Source: Bactericera cockerelli (lineage: Eukaryota > Arthropoda > Insecta > Hemiptera > Triozidae). From it: 64,000 nucleotides of DNA. The first letter of the stretch is position 1; each line of letters begins with the position of its first letter. Both the position numbers and the translations under genes were made by a program. The notes beneath the pieces are model-generated. The model was not told the DNA's origin and did not search any database. It was given only the letters and a program-made list of their open reading frames with translations. Positions 39,876 to 50,856 of this stretch are shown here, piece after piece. The stretch covers positions 7,810,236 to 7,874,235 of the forward strand of contig CM044964.1 of the NCBI GenBank assembly GCA_024516035.1, written 5' to 3'.

Positions 39876-40189
39876 CACTGATTAACTGTTATTTACGACT
39901 TGAGCTTAATAGTGCAGGAGTAACTCCGGTGTCACACCGTATTATAAACCTCCGTCATTACCAACCAACTCATTCATAGAACCGGTGTGATAGCTGTATA
40001 ACTTACCGGTAAATTGGAAGTTCATAGTTCATTACCACTGGAGAGTTAGAAGTTCATTCCATTTTCTAATTTCATCAGGAACCAAGCCTCGAGTTGGTAA
40101 TTTCAGGAATTATGTTTGTAATTTTTTTGAAAGCGACGTTTAACCCAAATTAAAAAAATAAATGTAATTTCAGGAAGATCTCAGAATTT
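39876..40189. other. Unassigned; A 3' scrap at 40131-40155
   Basis: AAAGCGACGTTTAACCCAAA near 40131 is the tail of family A. The remainder is unassigned. Confidence 0.4.
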
Positions 40190-40212
40190 ATTATTATTAT
40201 TATTATTAAACA

Positions 40213-40287
40213 AGTTAGATCAAGTTTTATTTACAAAATAATGACATACAATATATACTAAAATTAACAAAACAAAACTTGATCAAG
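40213..40287 (-). promoter_or_regulatory. LINE 3' UTR inverted repeat
   Basis: CTTGATCAAGTTTTGTTTT and, about 50 bases on, AAATAAAACTTGATC form a stem around GATCAAGTTTT/AAAACTTGATC. It is conserved in all three 3' ends in this window, so it is a candidate reverse-transcriptase recognition structure. Confidence 0.6.
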
Positions 40288-40503
40288 GGCGGTGCTAATG
40301 CCAACGGCATTCTCTTCCGCACCACCCTTGATAAAAAAAAAGATAAAAGAGAGAAAAAAAAGAAGAAGAAAATAAACTATATACATAAAACAAGAAAAAT
40401 AAAATAAAATATGGGTTAATGGGATGGGGGGGGGGGGGGGGGGGGGGAGAAAAAAAAAAAAAAGGAGGGCTACACAATTATACAATACAACATATATACA
40501 GTA

Positions 40504-42273
40504 TCACTGATCCAATGCAAAAATGTATTCCTTTGATTTCATCTTAAATAACATACGACTTTCCAAGACTCTGAGTTCCTCTGGAAGCTGATTCCACAAT
40601 CTGGCAGCATTTACAGTGAAACTTTTACTCATGAAGTCTGTGTGATGAAGTGGAATGTTGAGGAGGTGTTGTGAACGTGTATTGTGTGAATGAAAACTTT
40701 GCAGAGGTTGAAATGTGGAGTGTAAGTATGAAGGTGTTGTTTCTTCGTTCATGATTTTCCACAAAAGACATAATGTCTGATGCTCCAGTCTTCTCGTAAT
40801 AGTCAACCACGTCAGCGATCTTCTTAGGTTAGAAACATGGTCATATTTTCTTAACCCGAAGATATAACGAATGCAAGCATTTTGGTAAGTCTGAAGTTTA
40901 TTCATGTTAAATCCATTCATATTGCTAAAAACTATTCCTCCGTACTCTATAGTTGGGAATATGAGAGACGTGCTTAAAAGTTTTTTTGTCTTTAGAGGTA
41001 AAAACTTTTTCATGCGATTTAAAGAATGGAATTTTCTGAAGACTCTTTTCCCAACATTAATAACTTGTGAATTCCATGAAAGATTCGAATCAAAGAGAAG
41101 GCCCAAGTTTTTAACTGTGTCAGAAAAAGGAATAGTAGTGGAGTTGAATCTGATGGGATGGGCTGTGATTCTTGATAACCTATCTAGAAGGGGAGATGAT
41201 CCTATTATGATACATTGAAATTTTTTAGGATTTGGTAAAATACCATGAGTCATAGTCCAATGATGTAATTGTTGAAGGTCATTGTTCAACATTTGAATTG
41301 CATTATTGATATTATCAACCGAAGAATGGATATATAGCTGTAAGTCATCAGCATACAAATGAAAAGAACAGTGTCTGAATATTTTTCCAATGTCATTTAT
41401 AAACATTGAAAATAAAATCGGACCTAGTATGCTGCCTTGAGGAACACCTGTTGTTGTAAACAGAATTTTAGAAAAAGCATCACCATTGAAGACATATTGC
41501 TGGCGATTTCTCAGATATGTAGAAAACCATTGGAGAACAGAAGTCGAGAAGTTGAAATATTTTTTTAGCTTGATAAGAAGAATTTCAAAATCAACCGAAT
41601 CAAAAGCTTTACTAAAGTCTGAAAGTAGTAGTACGGTAACTTGAGTTTTATCCATACTCTGACGTATGTCATCAGTTACTTTTATCAGAGCAGTAGTTGT
41701 GCTTTGACCCGGCCGAAATCCAGATTGATAGGGATTGAAGAGATTATTAAAATTACAATAATTGATGATTTGAAAATGTACGACCTTCTCAAGGACTTTG
41801 GAAAATACAGGTAAAAGTGAAATGGGACGAAAATCGTTCAATCCCTTAGGTTTAGATATCTTGGGCAGAGGAACAATGCGACCAATTTTCCATTGTTGTG
41901 GAAATACGCCTGTTGATAGTGAGGAATTAATAATATGCGTCAAAGGAGAAACAATGGAATCTAAAATCAGCTTGAGGAAACGGATGGATAAACCATCAGT
42001 ACCAGTTGCATTGGATCTAATAGTTAAAAACGCCTGTCTCACATCTGCACAAGAAACATCTTGGAAGTAAAACTCAGGATGTGTTGGATTAGGTTGAGCA
42101 AGTATGCTATCGATAATATTTAGCTTATGTGTTGGGTCTAAACTCACAGGTGGTGTTACAAATTGTTTATTAAGATCATCTAAGCTGAATTGAGGGTCAA
42201 TACGTTTAGTTGAATCATTCACATTTATACCAAGACTCCTTAAAAAACTGCCAAAGTGATTTTTCATTTTCAC
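40504..42273 (-). pseudogene. LINE reverse transcriptase and C-terminal domain
   Basis: A 589-codon frame. Key motifs: NDFRPISLLPVFSKVLEKVV (residues 146-165), DFSKAFDSVD (219-228, first catalytic aspartate), GVPQGSILGPILF (276-288), and YADD (307-310). The distal part carries the LINE C-terminal pattern RRLEHQTLCLLWKIMNEE, HNTRSQHLL and ARLWNQLPEELR, widely seen in jockey, CR1 and related clades. The apparent start at 42273 is within the protein: the endonuclease frame (42215-43000) overlaps it by 59 bp, and a one-base shift in a six-base T run (minus strand) splits them. Otherwise intact to its stop. Confidence 0.93.
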
Positions 42274-43000
42274 AGGATGCTATACCCTGAGATATATAAA
42301 TTTCTTTAGCATCACGAACAGATAGGTTACATAAATTTCTAAGATGTTTATATTTTGCATGTTGAAGCTCCGATTTAGTTTTTCGAAATTTGTTGTAGGC
42401 TCGATCTCTTCGTTTCATAAGATTTAAAATTTCAGGGGTAAGCCATGGAGTAGGAGGATATTTCACTTTGGCGTTTTTTAAAGGAGCATGTTTATCAAGA
42501 AGCCCTGTAGTAATATTGGTGAATAATTCAACTTGAGCATTTGAATCACTCAATTCAGTTACGAGACTCCATTCAGCGCTTTCAGCATCACTAATCAGAT
42601 TGTCAAGGTCCATATTACGGAAATCCCTGAACCTAATTTTTCTCAAAGAATATTTAATATTACCAAGTTGATAAGCCATGAAAATTAAATCATGGTGAGA
42701 AAAACCAGGTGCAGAAATCTGCTCATAATATTGGACTTTATTAGGTGATTTTACAATTGTGAGATCTAACAAGCTGTCATAATTGTCTAAGTGAAATGTT
42801 GGTTTTGAAGGTAAAATGGACAAACTGACTGACTTCATTAGATTTTTAAATCTTTTTGAATGCAGATTAGCAACATTGAGATCACAATTAAAATCACCCA
42901 TAACAATAACATCTTCATAGTGAGGCAAGAAAGTACCCAATAAAGTTTCAAGATCCTCAGAATAAACAATAGTAGGCGGCCTATAAACTACACCCAACAA
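42215..43000 (-). pseudogene. LINE apurinic-type endonuclease, C-terminal portion, and linker
   Basis: A 261-codon frame. GVVYRPPT starts it. VIVMGDFNCD (residues 31-40) is the conserved GDFN block with catalytic asparagine, and FSHHDLI (100-106) is the conserved SDH-type end of the endonuclease fold. The N-terminal half with the first catalytic residues is missing because the element is 5'-truncated. The frame ends at LWQFFKES, at the homopolymer shift described above. The linker has a basic stretch (MKRRDRAYNKFRKTKSE). Confidence 0.92.
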
Positions 43001-43035
43001 AATCTTTTTATGACAAATTTATTCAGTTTTTATTT

Positions 43036-43085
43036 AGTCACTTAAGTTAAGCAACAACCAGCGAGGCTCGGTACTGGATGTTAAA
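43036..43085 (+). mobile_element. SINE A head-only fragment
   Basis: CACTTAAGTTAAGCAACAAC, CAGCGAGGCTCGGTACTGGA; only the 5S-like part. Confidence 0.6.
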
Positions 43086-43117
43086 TAATTCAAATTTATA
43101 AATAATGTGTTTTTTAT

Positions 43118-43322
43118 AGGTTAACGTCGCTTTCAACTGCATGGTTATAATTATGACGGAGGATTCAGTCTCCATTGGTTGTAAATTGGAAATACATCAC
43201 AGAAACCATGTACTCCAATCATCTAATCACCCTCACGCAGCCTGAGTGGGACCGGGAATAGCCAGCATTACGAGGGTTCTAATTTTCAGGGTCACCCATT
43301 TCATTTGTCCCACTGACCTATT
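43118..43322 (-). mobile_element. SINE A, antisense, C-block type
   Basis: TTAACGTCGCTTTCAACTGC to GGGTCACCCATTTCATTTGT. The end region GGGTCACCC fits a 5S C-block complement. The far head is missing. Confidence 0.75.
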
Positions 43323-43974
43323 TATGAAAAGCAATTGGTAAGTATTAATAATCAATACACACACACGGTGTTTTAATCAAACACACGACCTGATCCATAA
43401 AAAAATAATGCTGGATTAAAATAATTGGGACTGACAAATACTGAGGCAATCATTGAGATCGCTCAAAAGTCGGTGATAATATCAACTACTCAAATCATAA
43501 ACAAATGTCTCAATATTAATTGAACGATGGCTTCATATGAACATATTGTTATTTAAACCTATGTTTATTGGTAATTACCTCAATCTTCCTTTTCACATAA
43601 TATTATAACGAATCGAGAATCATGACTGAGTCAAGCCGATTTCAGTACCATAAGTTAATTGCTGGCCGCTCAATCTAGGCGGACTCCAACAGCAATGTTG
43701 TCAGATGGTTTTAAAATAAACTAGAAGACTTCTGTGCTCGTGTTGCACAGATTTTTGAACCAATCAGTAGTAACTATTTGGATGTTTATTTCAAACTCGT
43801 CACCGATTACAACACTAGGCCAAACAGTCAGTCGCTTTGAACTCGTTTAGCAGAGATTAGGGTCTTAATTTTTACTTTAACCCGGGATCAGTACGGTTTG
43901 GTTTCGTAACGTATCCAGTACACGTAAAGTACTATACGGTTGTGAGATTGCGGGTTAATGTATGTATTCTGTAA
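43323..43974. other. No recognisable feature
   Basis: Unassigned; contains ordinary AT-rich sequence. Confidence 0.4.
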
Positions 43975-44440
43975 GATTATTAAGGAGCGCGGTAGCGCTC
44001 CGACCCGCCAAGTCAATCGAAATAGTTCGCGCGCTACCAAGAGTATACTATACGCGACAGCATAAGTAGCACATTTCGTGTAGTTGTAGGAGAAAAAGTA
44101 CAAGTGATGGAGGAAATTGAACTACATATACAGATTGGGGCACGATAATAGACAAGCTTTTAAAAAAGAAACATCGAAATCGTTTGAGTTAAGTTGGTCA
44201 AAAACACACTGTAAAAACGTCATTTTTTTTCAAAAAATTCTGCTTCTTCTTTGACGTTGACCGCTCTACAGCCAAAACTACTGGACCGATTTTCATGAAC
44301 GATGGCTCATTTTTTTTCTTCTGGGTGGTAGGTGTGCCTTTTTATGGTTTCATCATCCCAAAAGCTACCATTTGGCCGTTAATTAGGAAAAGGATCATTT
44401 TCAGAGCTCAGAATAACATTGCAGTATAGATATTTAATCT
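43975..44440 (+). mobile_element. Repeat J, copy 1
   Basis: Begins with a hairpin GGAGCGCGGTAGCGCTCC. Then GTAGTTGTAGGAGAAAAAGT, ACAGATTGGGGCACGATAAT and GACCGCTCTACAGCCAAAAC then TACTGGACCGATTTTCATGA match copy 2 at 45845. Non-coding; Helitron-like hairpin wording, class unproven. Confidence 0.6.
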
Positions 44441-44529
44441 AGTTTATTATGTATATACCTATTCATTCACAAACCTTTCAATCCACATGTCCCGATGTGA
44501 AATTGTATAAAGATATACTAACCCATAAA

Positions 44530-44800
44530 TAGTCGCCGGTGCTGAGTGAGTTAGCGCGCTAAGCTTACCACGCATGGTGGCCTGTATTCGATCCCCAGCT
44601 GGGCAGGAATTTTTCTGCACTTTACTTGGGTGTTTGGGGTCCACTCATACCTCGTGAGGAAAAATGAGTAGTTACTGAATAAGTAACGACCAGTGACGGC
44701 ATTACCAGAGTTAAAATAAATTAATGTAATAGAATTTGAAAAGTAAAGGAGGCTCTTAGTAATGCTGCACTACCCACAAAATTTGTGCTTGACCAGAAAT
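44530..44800 (+). mobile_element. SINE K, complete copy
   Basis: GAGTGAGTTAGCGCGCTAAG, CCTGTATTCGATCCCCAGCT, TCCACTCATACCTCGTGAGG then AAAAATGAGTAGTTACTGAA, ending CACTACCCACAAAATTTGTG. Confidence 0.8.
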
Positions 44801-45216
44801 AATTTCATACATACACATAGCTATAATAAACCTGTAATGCCCAAGGAGTGAAAAAGACAAGATTTTTTTTTCTTCTAAAATGTTGGTTAGGTATATTAGG
44901 TTCAAAAATGTAAAAAAAATCTCTAGTACCCAATGTTACATAATGTATGTGTAACATGAATGTCATAAATATTTGGGGACCTTTTTAAGTGGGAAATGTA
45001 GAAGTTTCATAGAAAACTTTGTAAAAGCCCCTACACTACCTAATACCTATTCCTAATTAGGAATGTTAGGTACATAGGAAGTGAAAGGCTTTTTCCTCCC
45101 TATCCAATTCTCTAGTAGGTAAATATTTCTTTCACTGGCCGCTAAAAATATTATTATACAAAGTAAAATAAATTGAAGCTTTTATATGTTGCAAACACCA
45201 CGGCAGTATGTCAACA
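44801..45216. other. No recognisable feature
   Basis: AT-rich; a small palindromic word CCTAATTAGG near 45052. Nothing else. Confidence 0.4.
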
Positions 45217-45302
45217 GTCCAGTTAGCTCAGTGGTCAAGGCGGCACTGAGTAGAGCTAGAGATGCTAGAGGTCCGCGGGTTCGAGCTGAGACATGTGATT
45301 TT
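45217..45302 (+). mobile_element. SINE B head, split from its body
   Basis: AGTCCAGTTAGCTCAGTGGT and GTCCGCGGGTTCGAGCTGAG. The body continues only at 45531 after about 230 bp. Confidence 0.65.
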
Positions 45303-45530
45303 TTTTTATTTTAACAAAATACTCTTTACTTGTTTTAGTTTTACATAATTTACATTAAATTTAGTGAGTTTATGAGGTACTATTAACCTTTTTGTTGTGG
45401 GTTGTGTTGTACCTCATTTATAATATAAAATAAAAATTAACAGTTAAAAAAAATATATTTATACATTTATTACTCAACACAATAAGCTTCGTTCTCAGTA
45501 TTCTTTCACAGAAATTAATTGTAAAAATAC

Positions 45531-45626
45531 ATAGTTATCCTCCCATTTGGGATTTTTACCTCATAATAATACATCTTGGGCATACTGCTGGAATAATGGG
45601 ACTTAAAAGTCTTTATTATTATATCT
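45531..45626 (+). mobile_element. SINE B body, second half of the split copy
   Basis: AGTTATCCTCCCATTTGGGA and ATCTTGGGCATACTGCTGGA, ending in TTATTATTAT. The head is at 45217. Confidence 0.65.
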
Positions 45627-45844
45627 GACATAAATTAAGGAAATATGTTCAGGGTGTACCCACTATTTGAACCAGTTGAGGGGCCCATCTGGATAAAATG
45701 AATGGCACCACACAGCATCCTTGTAAAAATCTGTGACACAGTGCCAATTTATGAAACGGGATTAATTTTAGAATAACCCGGACTATCTCTCTAATCGTTC
45801 TTCGACTTGAGGGAGGGTCTCGCTTGTTATCTTACCTTCTTTTA

Positions 45845-46300
45845 AACATAATTAACCGAACACAGTGAGAACGAACTCACTAAGTGAGGTTATACGCCAG
45901 AGCAAAATTAGCACAATTCTTGTAGTTGTAGGAAAAAAAGTACAAGTGATGAAGGAACTCGGACTATAAATAAATATAGATTGGGGCACGATAAAGATAA
46001 GCTTTGAAAAAAGAACCATCAAAATCGTTTGAGTTAAGTTGGAGAAAACCAAACTTTAAAAACGTCATTTTTTTCATCATTTTCTGATTCTTCTTTCACG
46101 TTGACCGCTCTACAGCCAAAACTACTTGACCGATTTTCACAAACGATGGCAAATTTTTTTCTCGTGAGTGGTAGGTGTGCTTTTTTATTGTTCTATTATC
46201 CTAAAAGGGACATTTGGCCCTTAATTGGGAAAAGGATCATTTTCAGAGCTCAGAAAAAAGTTGGTGTATAGATATTAGTATCTAGTATATTATCACTCTC
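45845..46300 (+). mobile_element. Repeat J, copy 2
   Basis: Starts TTAACCGAACACAGTGAG, then the shared J words GATTGGGGCACGATAAAGAT and CCGCTCTACAGCCAAAACTA. The terminal word AACCGAACACAGTGAG recurs inverted at 62690. Confidence 0.6.
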
Positions 46301-46535
46301 CCAGATGAGTCAAAAGTCGCATATCTACTTTTTAGGTGAAAGAATAATTTGGAGAAGGATACTGTGCTTAGGTATGAATATCAAACTAAAATCTTTATCT
46401 TCACATTCAAACTGTTTCATTAATCAACACTTGTTCCTTTAAAGTCATTATTTAATATGTTAAATAGTTTTATATTGAAACAACATGTATCATTCACCCC
46501 ACACCTATACAGGGCCACTACAAAAAGTTATAAGA

Positions 46536-47524
46536 TCCCCCAAAAAATATCACTTCGTGACATAAAAAAGTCCCGCCAAGTCGTTCCCCAAAAATATTTC
46601 AGTTCCCAAATTCATCCCTCCCTCCCTTCCCAAAAAATATATTAGTTATTTGTGACCTCCCCCAAAATTTTTATTGAAATCAATTTATGGCCCCGCCTTT
46701 TATTCATTCACCTAAGTGCAACAGTGTACTTATTAATAGCCTCCCCTCTCTCTTTCTTCTAATGTCCTCTTTCTTTTGTTCCTTATTGCATGTTGGAATG
46801 TTTCCTTTACAAACTCAGAACTTAAGTCTTATTTCCTTGCTCCTTTCACCGACTTGGGCTCTTGGCGGAGTACCACCAAGCAGGTCCGTTCTTAGCCAAA
46901 GGAACTGATGTCTTGGTTTTTTTCTAAGATTATATATAAATGTAGACATATGTAAACATGTGTTCCTTGGAAATGAGCTGGAATCGTGACTCGTTCTGAT
47001 GGTCCAATTCTCGTTGGTGGCAGATATTTTGCGACTTAGATACAGATAATGCATCCTTGGGTCGCGGTCGGCTAGACTTCTCATTTCCTGTTCTCCATAA
47101 GAACCATTATGTTAAATTATCTCTTTTTAATTCTTTTAAAATAGCACTCTCTATTAGATTTAAAAAAAAATTATTCCCAGTTAGTGGTACTCCGCCAAGA
47201 GCCCAAGTCGGTGAAAGGAGCAAGGAAATAAGACTTAAGTTCTGAGTTTGTAAAGGAAACATTCCAACATGCAATAAGGAACAAAAGAAAGAGGACATTA
47301 GAAGAAAGAGAGAGGGGAGGCTATTAATAAGTACACTGTTGCACTTAGGTGAATGAATAAAAGGCGGGGCCATAAATTGATTTCAATAAAAATTTTGGGG
47401 GAGGTCACAAATAACTAATATATTTTTTGGGAAGGGAGGGAGGGATGAATTTGGGAACTGAAATATTTTTGGGGAACGACTTGGCGGGACTTTTTTATGT
47501 CACGAAGTGATATTTTTTGGGGGA
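46536..47524. mobile_element. Fold-back element with 341-bp inverted arms
   Basis: The left arm 46536-46876 and the inverted right arm 47184-47524 match essentially base for base (termini TCCCCCAAAAAATATCACTT). The interior of 307 bp is unrelated to the arms. No transposase frame; the identical peptide on opposite strands (about 62 residues) is only the arm read twice. No convincing target-site duplication beyond TTAT-rich flanks. The near-identity implies recent insertion or gene conversion. Confidence 0.92.
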
Positions 47525-47917
47525 TTATTTATAGATTTCAGACCTTATAGGTAGTTAAGATTATTTTCCATTATTTATTGCAAACTCCATTTTTGTAAAA
47601 TTATTTTTATGCAAATAAAAATTCTATTCTATCCTGTATATTTTGAGTATACACAATTACATACACTGTATATTTGTAGACTTTGCAATGTGAGAGGGGA
47701 AGAAAAGATGAGAAAAAAAACTTTTGAAAAAATGATGTTTTTTTCTTTCAACTAATATCAAGAGAAATCGATAGATTGCATTAGTTGTTCTGGAGCTCGG
47801 GTATGTTATGTTAAACAAAAAAAGTGCAGTTTGCAATGAAAGTATAATAGTTAATCAGTAATAATCCGAGTGTTCTGGGTTCGATTTCTGGGTGAAGTAG
47901 AAAATTTTCTACTGAAA
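47525..47917. other. Unassigned, with a LINE-type tail near 47625
   Basis: GCAAATAAAAATTCTATTCT at about 47610 looks like a retroposon 3' end with a (TTCTA)n tail. Confidence 0.4.
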
Positions 47918-48222
47918 TAATAATAATAACACTCTTGAGTGGAAGGTAACCACCAGGCGAAGTTAATGCTCAAAACATTTTCTACCACCTAACCCACAGA
48001 GTCTTATTAATATGTGGTCACAAACTCAAATTAATGAGGAAAAATTCATGCACTAGGTGAATTCAAACCGACGGATCCCTACGCTACTTGGATTACCAGA
48101 CAATTAGCACCTTAACCACTAATCATTGGTCAAGAAAGTGATTTGAAAGAGGATGTCCAAACACAATTTCAGATCCTAATTCATCAGAAGATTTGGCGGT
48201 GATTTTTCATAACACGAAAATT
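47918..48222 (-). mobile_element. Repeat segment with SINE C, inverted partner of 29465-29790
   Basis: GGTAACCACCAGGCGAAGTT and CTACTTGGATTACCAGACAA are antisense C. Beyond the head, GGATGTCCAAACACAATTTC, CATCAGAAGATTTGGCGGTG and TTTTTCATAACACGAAAA match the flank at 29465. Confidence 0.75.
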
Positions 48223-48264
48223 AATGAGGAAAAATTCCTGCACTGGGTGGGATTCGAACCAACT
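48223..48264 (-). mobile_element. Second SINE C fragment
   Basis: TTAATGAGGAAAAATTCCTG then GGTGGGATTCGAACCAA, antisense B-box region only. Confidence 0.55.
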
Positions 48265-48388
48265 TTGTACTTTGGATGTCCAGAGTCCACTCGTATCTCA
48301 ACTCTCAAGGACGGGCTAGACCTAGACCCTGGTCCTACACATATAGACCTACATATAGACGATCTTGGTTCGAATCCCAGTAGAAACC

Positions 48389-48530
48389 GACCTTAGTAGC
48401 TTGCTCGATAAGGCGGAGTACTGACAATCGGAGGTCGGTGGTTCAAGTCCCAAGTTCTGCAAAATTTTAGAGAGTTTGAGTAGTTGTGATATCACGATTG
48501 TGATTAACACAAATATAAATAACTTATTGT
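48389..48530 (+). mobile_element. SINE H, near-complete copy
   Basis: ACCTTAGTAGCTTGCTCGAT, GGTCGGTGGTTCAAGTCCCA, GTTTGAGTAGTTGTGATATC then ACACAAATATAAATAACTTA. Confidence 0.85.
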
Positions 48531-48777
48531 GATGAACAAAGTATGAAATATAAAAATCTTGATAGAATACAGTTATTTATGTAAGTATAATTAATAGTAC
48601 TTACCACTCCTATAATTATTATTGTTTTTTTTTTTTTGCTTCATAATAATAAAGACAAAATAAAATTTTATTTTAGAAACAATTATTTATAAATAATCGC
48701 AGAGGAGTATTATCTACCAGAAGGCCAACGAACATGGAACATAGATTGTTTGGTCTGATAAAGACCATTTATCAACT

Positions 48778-48880
48778 GAAGAGAGAGAGAGTCATAGACA
48801 GAGAGAGAGAAAGAAAGAGGGAAGAGAGAGAGAGTGAGAAAGAGATAGTGAGAGAGAGTGAGAGATAGAGGGAGAAATGT
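48778..48880. repeat. (GA)n-rich tract
   Basis: GA repeats with A and T interruptions. A second small GA block is at 49088-49140. Confidence 0.85.
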
Positions 48881-49189
48881 CAAAGTTATAGGAAATAATA
48901 ATAATAATAATGAAAAGTAAATATGATTACTTAAGTGTGGGCTTTAGAAAAAATCATCTTTCCAGTAGCTAGTTAAGCTACGGTTACGGGGCCGACTTGC
49001 CTACTGGTAGCGGGTATCAAGGCTGTTAGTCTATTATTGTCAAGATTCCAAGGCATGGCCGTAACATTTTCACAGTGGTTTCATTATCTCAAGAGAGAGA
49101 GAGAGAGAAAGAGAAAATGAGAGAAAGAGAGAGAGTGGAAAAGAGTTTAAATCCCAGAGAACCCCAGAATAATTGGTTGAACTATAATG

Positions 49190-49392
49190 TCTGTCTCGGT
49201 ACCTCAGTGGTCAAGGCGTCTGACTGGCAATCCATAGGTGGCGGGTTCGAAACCCAGCCGAGACGTGACAAGTTATCCTTCCATATGGGATTTTGGCCAT
49301 ATAATATCTAATACGTCTTGGGCTTACTGCTGGAATAATGTGACTTAATAGATCGATTAGATCAGTATAAATGAGGCGATAATAATATAGTG
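49190..49392 (+). mobile_element. SINE B, complete copy
   Basis: TGTCTCGGTACCTCAGTGGT and GGCGGGTTCGAAACCCAGCC, body GTCTTGGGCTTACTGCTGGA and GATAATAATATA end. Confidence 0.85.
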
Positions 49393-49768
49393 GACCAGAA
49401 AAAAATCGACTAGAAATGTTAAATGAACATGACTGACAGAATTCAAAATACCTGCAGTCTTTTGGTATTTACATCAACTTTAATTAATTTATTAACCTGT
49501 AAGTTGAAATTTCATTAATGCCGGCAAACCCCCACCCTCTCTCTCTCTCTCCCTTCCTTCTTTCTCTGTCTCTGTCTAATTATTATCGGCTTAATTGAAC
49601 CGATAAAATATCTTCTCTCATAAGTATCGATAATTAATGAGCCACAAGAATCGGTTATTATATTCTAATAGAATGTGATAGGACAGGCGTACCATACTTT
49701 GGCCAAGGTGTGGTGTGATGTTTCAGCATATTTTGAAGACAATTTTTTGAGAAATTGTCATTATACAT
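49393..49768. other. No recognisable feature
   Basis: Unassigned. Confidence 0.4.
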
Positions 49769-49850
49769 TTCGGGGGGGGGGGGGGGGGGGTTGAGGAGAT
49801 TTCGGGGGGGTTTTAATGGGGGTTTAGAAATCTTGCCAAACATATGCCAC
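49769..49850. mobile_element. L-like G-run element fragment
   Basis: A G18-20 run, TTGAGGAGATTTCG, another G-run, then GGTTTAGAAATCTTGCCAAA. It matches the interior of L at 58776-58850 without its terminal CAGTGGCGTA. Confidence 0.55.
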
Positions 49851-50225
49851 TGAAATAACAGTCGTTTCTGTCTAATCTTGGGTGACTCATACCTACACCG
49901 ATCAAGCAATTTGAAACTCTTGCAGACAGCAGTGCTGCTCCATGGAAAATTAGTAGTACAACTTGTCCATTATTATTCAACCATTGGTCGCTTACGTCTA
50001 AAATAGGCCAAAATCGACTGATATTGGCTATATCCCTGTCCAATCTTGGGTACCTCAACCCTACACTGATCAGGCAGTTAGCGCGGTCGTCAAACATTGT
50101 CAAATCGTTGGAGACAACATTGCCGATCAATGGAATGACAGTCATTTCTTGCAGTCAAGGTTGCCATAAAATGTAATCTATGACGATTCAATGGCAGTCA
50201 GTCAATCAGGTAGGTATGTACCAGG
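49851..50225. other. Unassigned; internal imperfect duplication
   Basis: TAATCTTGGGTGACTCATAC near 49874 and CAATCTTGGGTACCTCAACC near 50041 start diverged halves. Confidence 0.4.
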
Positions 50226-50231
50226 ATCGAT

Positions 50232-50324
50232 CTTAGAGGGGAGAGAGTGTGAGAGAGAAAAAAGTGAGTGAGAAAGAGAGAGGAAGAGAGAGAGAGAAGG
50301 GGAGGTAGAGAGGGAGAAAGACAA

Positions 50325-50355
<31 letters not shown>

Positions 50356-50462
50356 AAGAGAGAGGGAGAGAGAGAGAGAGAGAAGGAGAGAGTGAGAGAG
50401 AGAAAGAGAGGGAGAGAGAGAGAGGGAGAGAGAAAGAGAGAGATAGAGAGAGAGAGAGAAAT
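50232..50462. repeat. (GA)n-rich tract
   Basis: About 230 bp of GA/GGA repeats. Glutamate/arginine frames are artefacts. Confidence 0.9.
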
Positions 50463-50565
50463 AGTTTGTTTTAATTATGTTAAGTTTAGTATGATTACAT
50501 AATTTTTGGTTCAACTAAAACTTGTGCGTAATTTTGGTAGTAGCACAGGATTAATAAGTTCCATA

Positions 50566-50725
50566 GGCCGAATTATATTAAAACAGGATTTAAGTTAGGA
50601 CAAGCCAAGTAGGCTATGGTGTCCCTAAATCAGGCTAAAGTGTCCTTTGATTGGTTGAAACTCCGACTTGAGTGCGTATCTGGCTCATCCTAAATCCTAA
50701 CTTTAATCCTGTTTCATAATTTGGC
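50566..50725. mobile_element. MITE Q, second copy
   Basis: GGCCGAATTATATTAAAACA and, inverted at the right, CCTGTTTCATAATTTGGCC. The interior TCCTTTGATTGGTTGAAACT resembles 31096-31115. Confidence 0.65.
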
Positions 50726-50747
50726 CATAAAAGCATTCAATCAATTT

Positions 50748-50830
50748 TTACTTTCCTTATCCTATAATAAGGATAGTGTTGCATTCGTTGAACATTTGAA
50801 TGACATAGTTTTAACATTTCTAGACGGATA
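50748..50830. mobile_element. Repeat R terminal region, copy 2
   Basis: TTTTTACTTTCCTTATCCTA then TAATAAGGATAGTGTTGCAT, with ACATTTCTAGACGGATAACA, similar to 34905-34995. Confidence 0.5.
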
Positions 50831-50856
50831 ACAGCTTCAAAATACCAAAAAAATAC

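Larger units (their letters stand above)
40190..43022 (-). mobile_element. 5'-truncated non-LTR retrotransposon (LINE), jockey/CR1-like
   Basis: On the minus strand: endonuclease C-terminus, reverse transcriptase, a 3' UTR of about 310 bp that includes a G-run of about 21 (40428-40447, plus-strand reading), and a TAATAATAAT tail at the plus-strand left end. The 5' break is near 43010-43022. Two other 3'-end fragments of the family lie at 2634 and 11818. No clear target-site duplication was found. Confidence 0.9.

Noticed and set aside
46687..47373. The same 62-residue peptide encoded twice, on opposite strands
   Set aside because: It is simply the two arms of the fold-back element. Duplication alone is not evidence for a gene.
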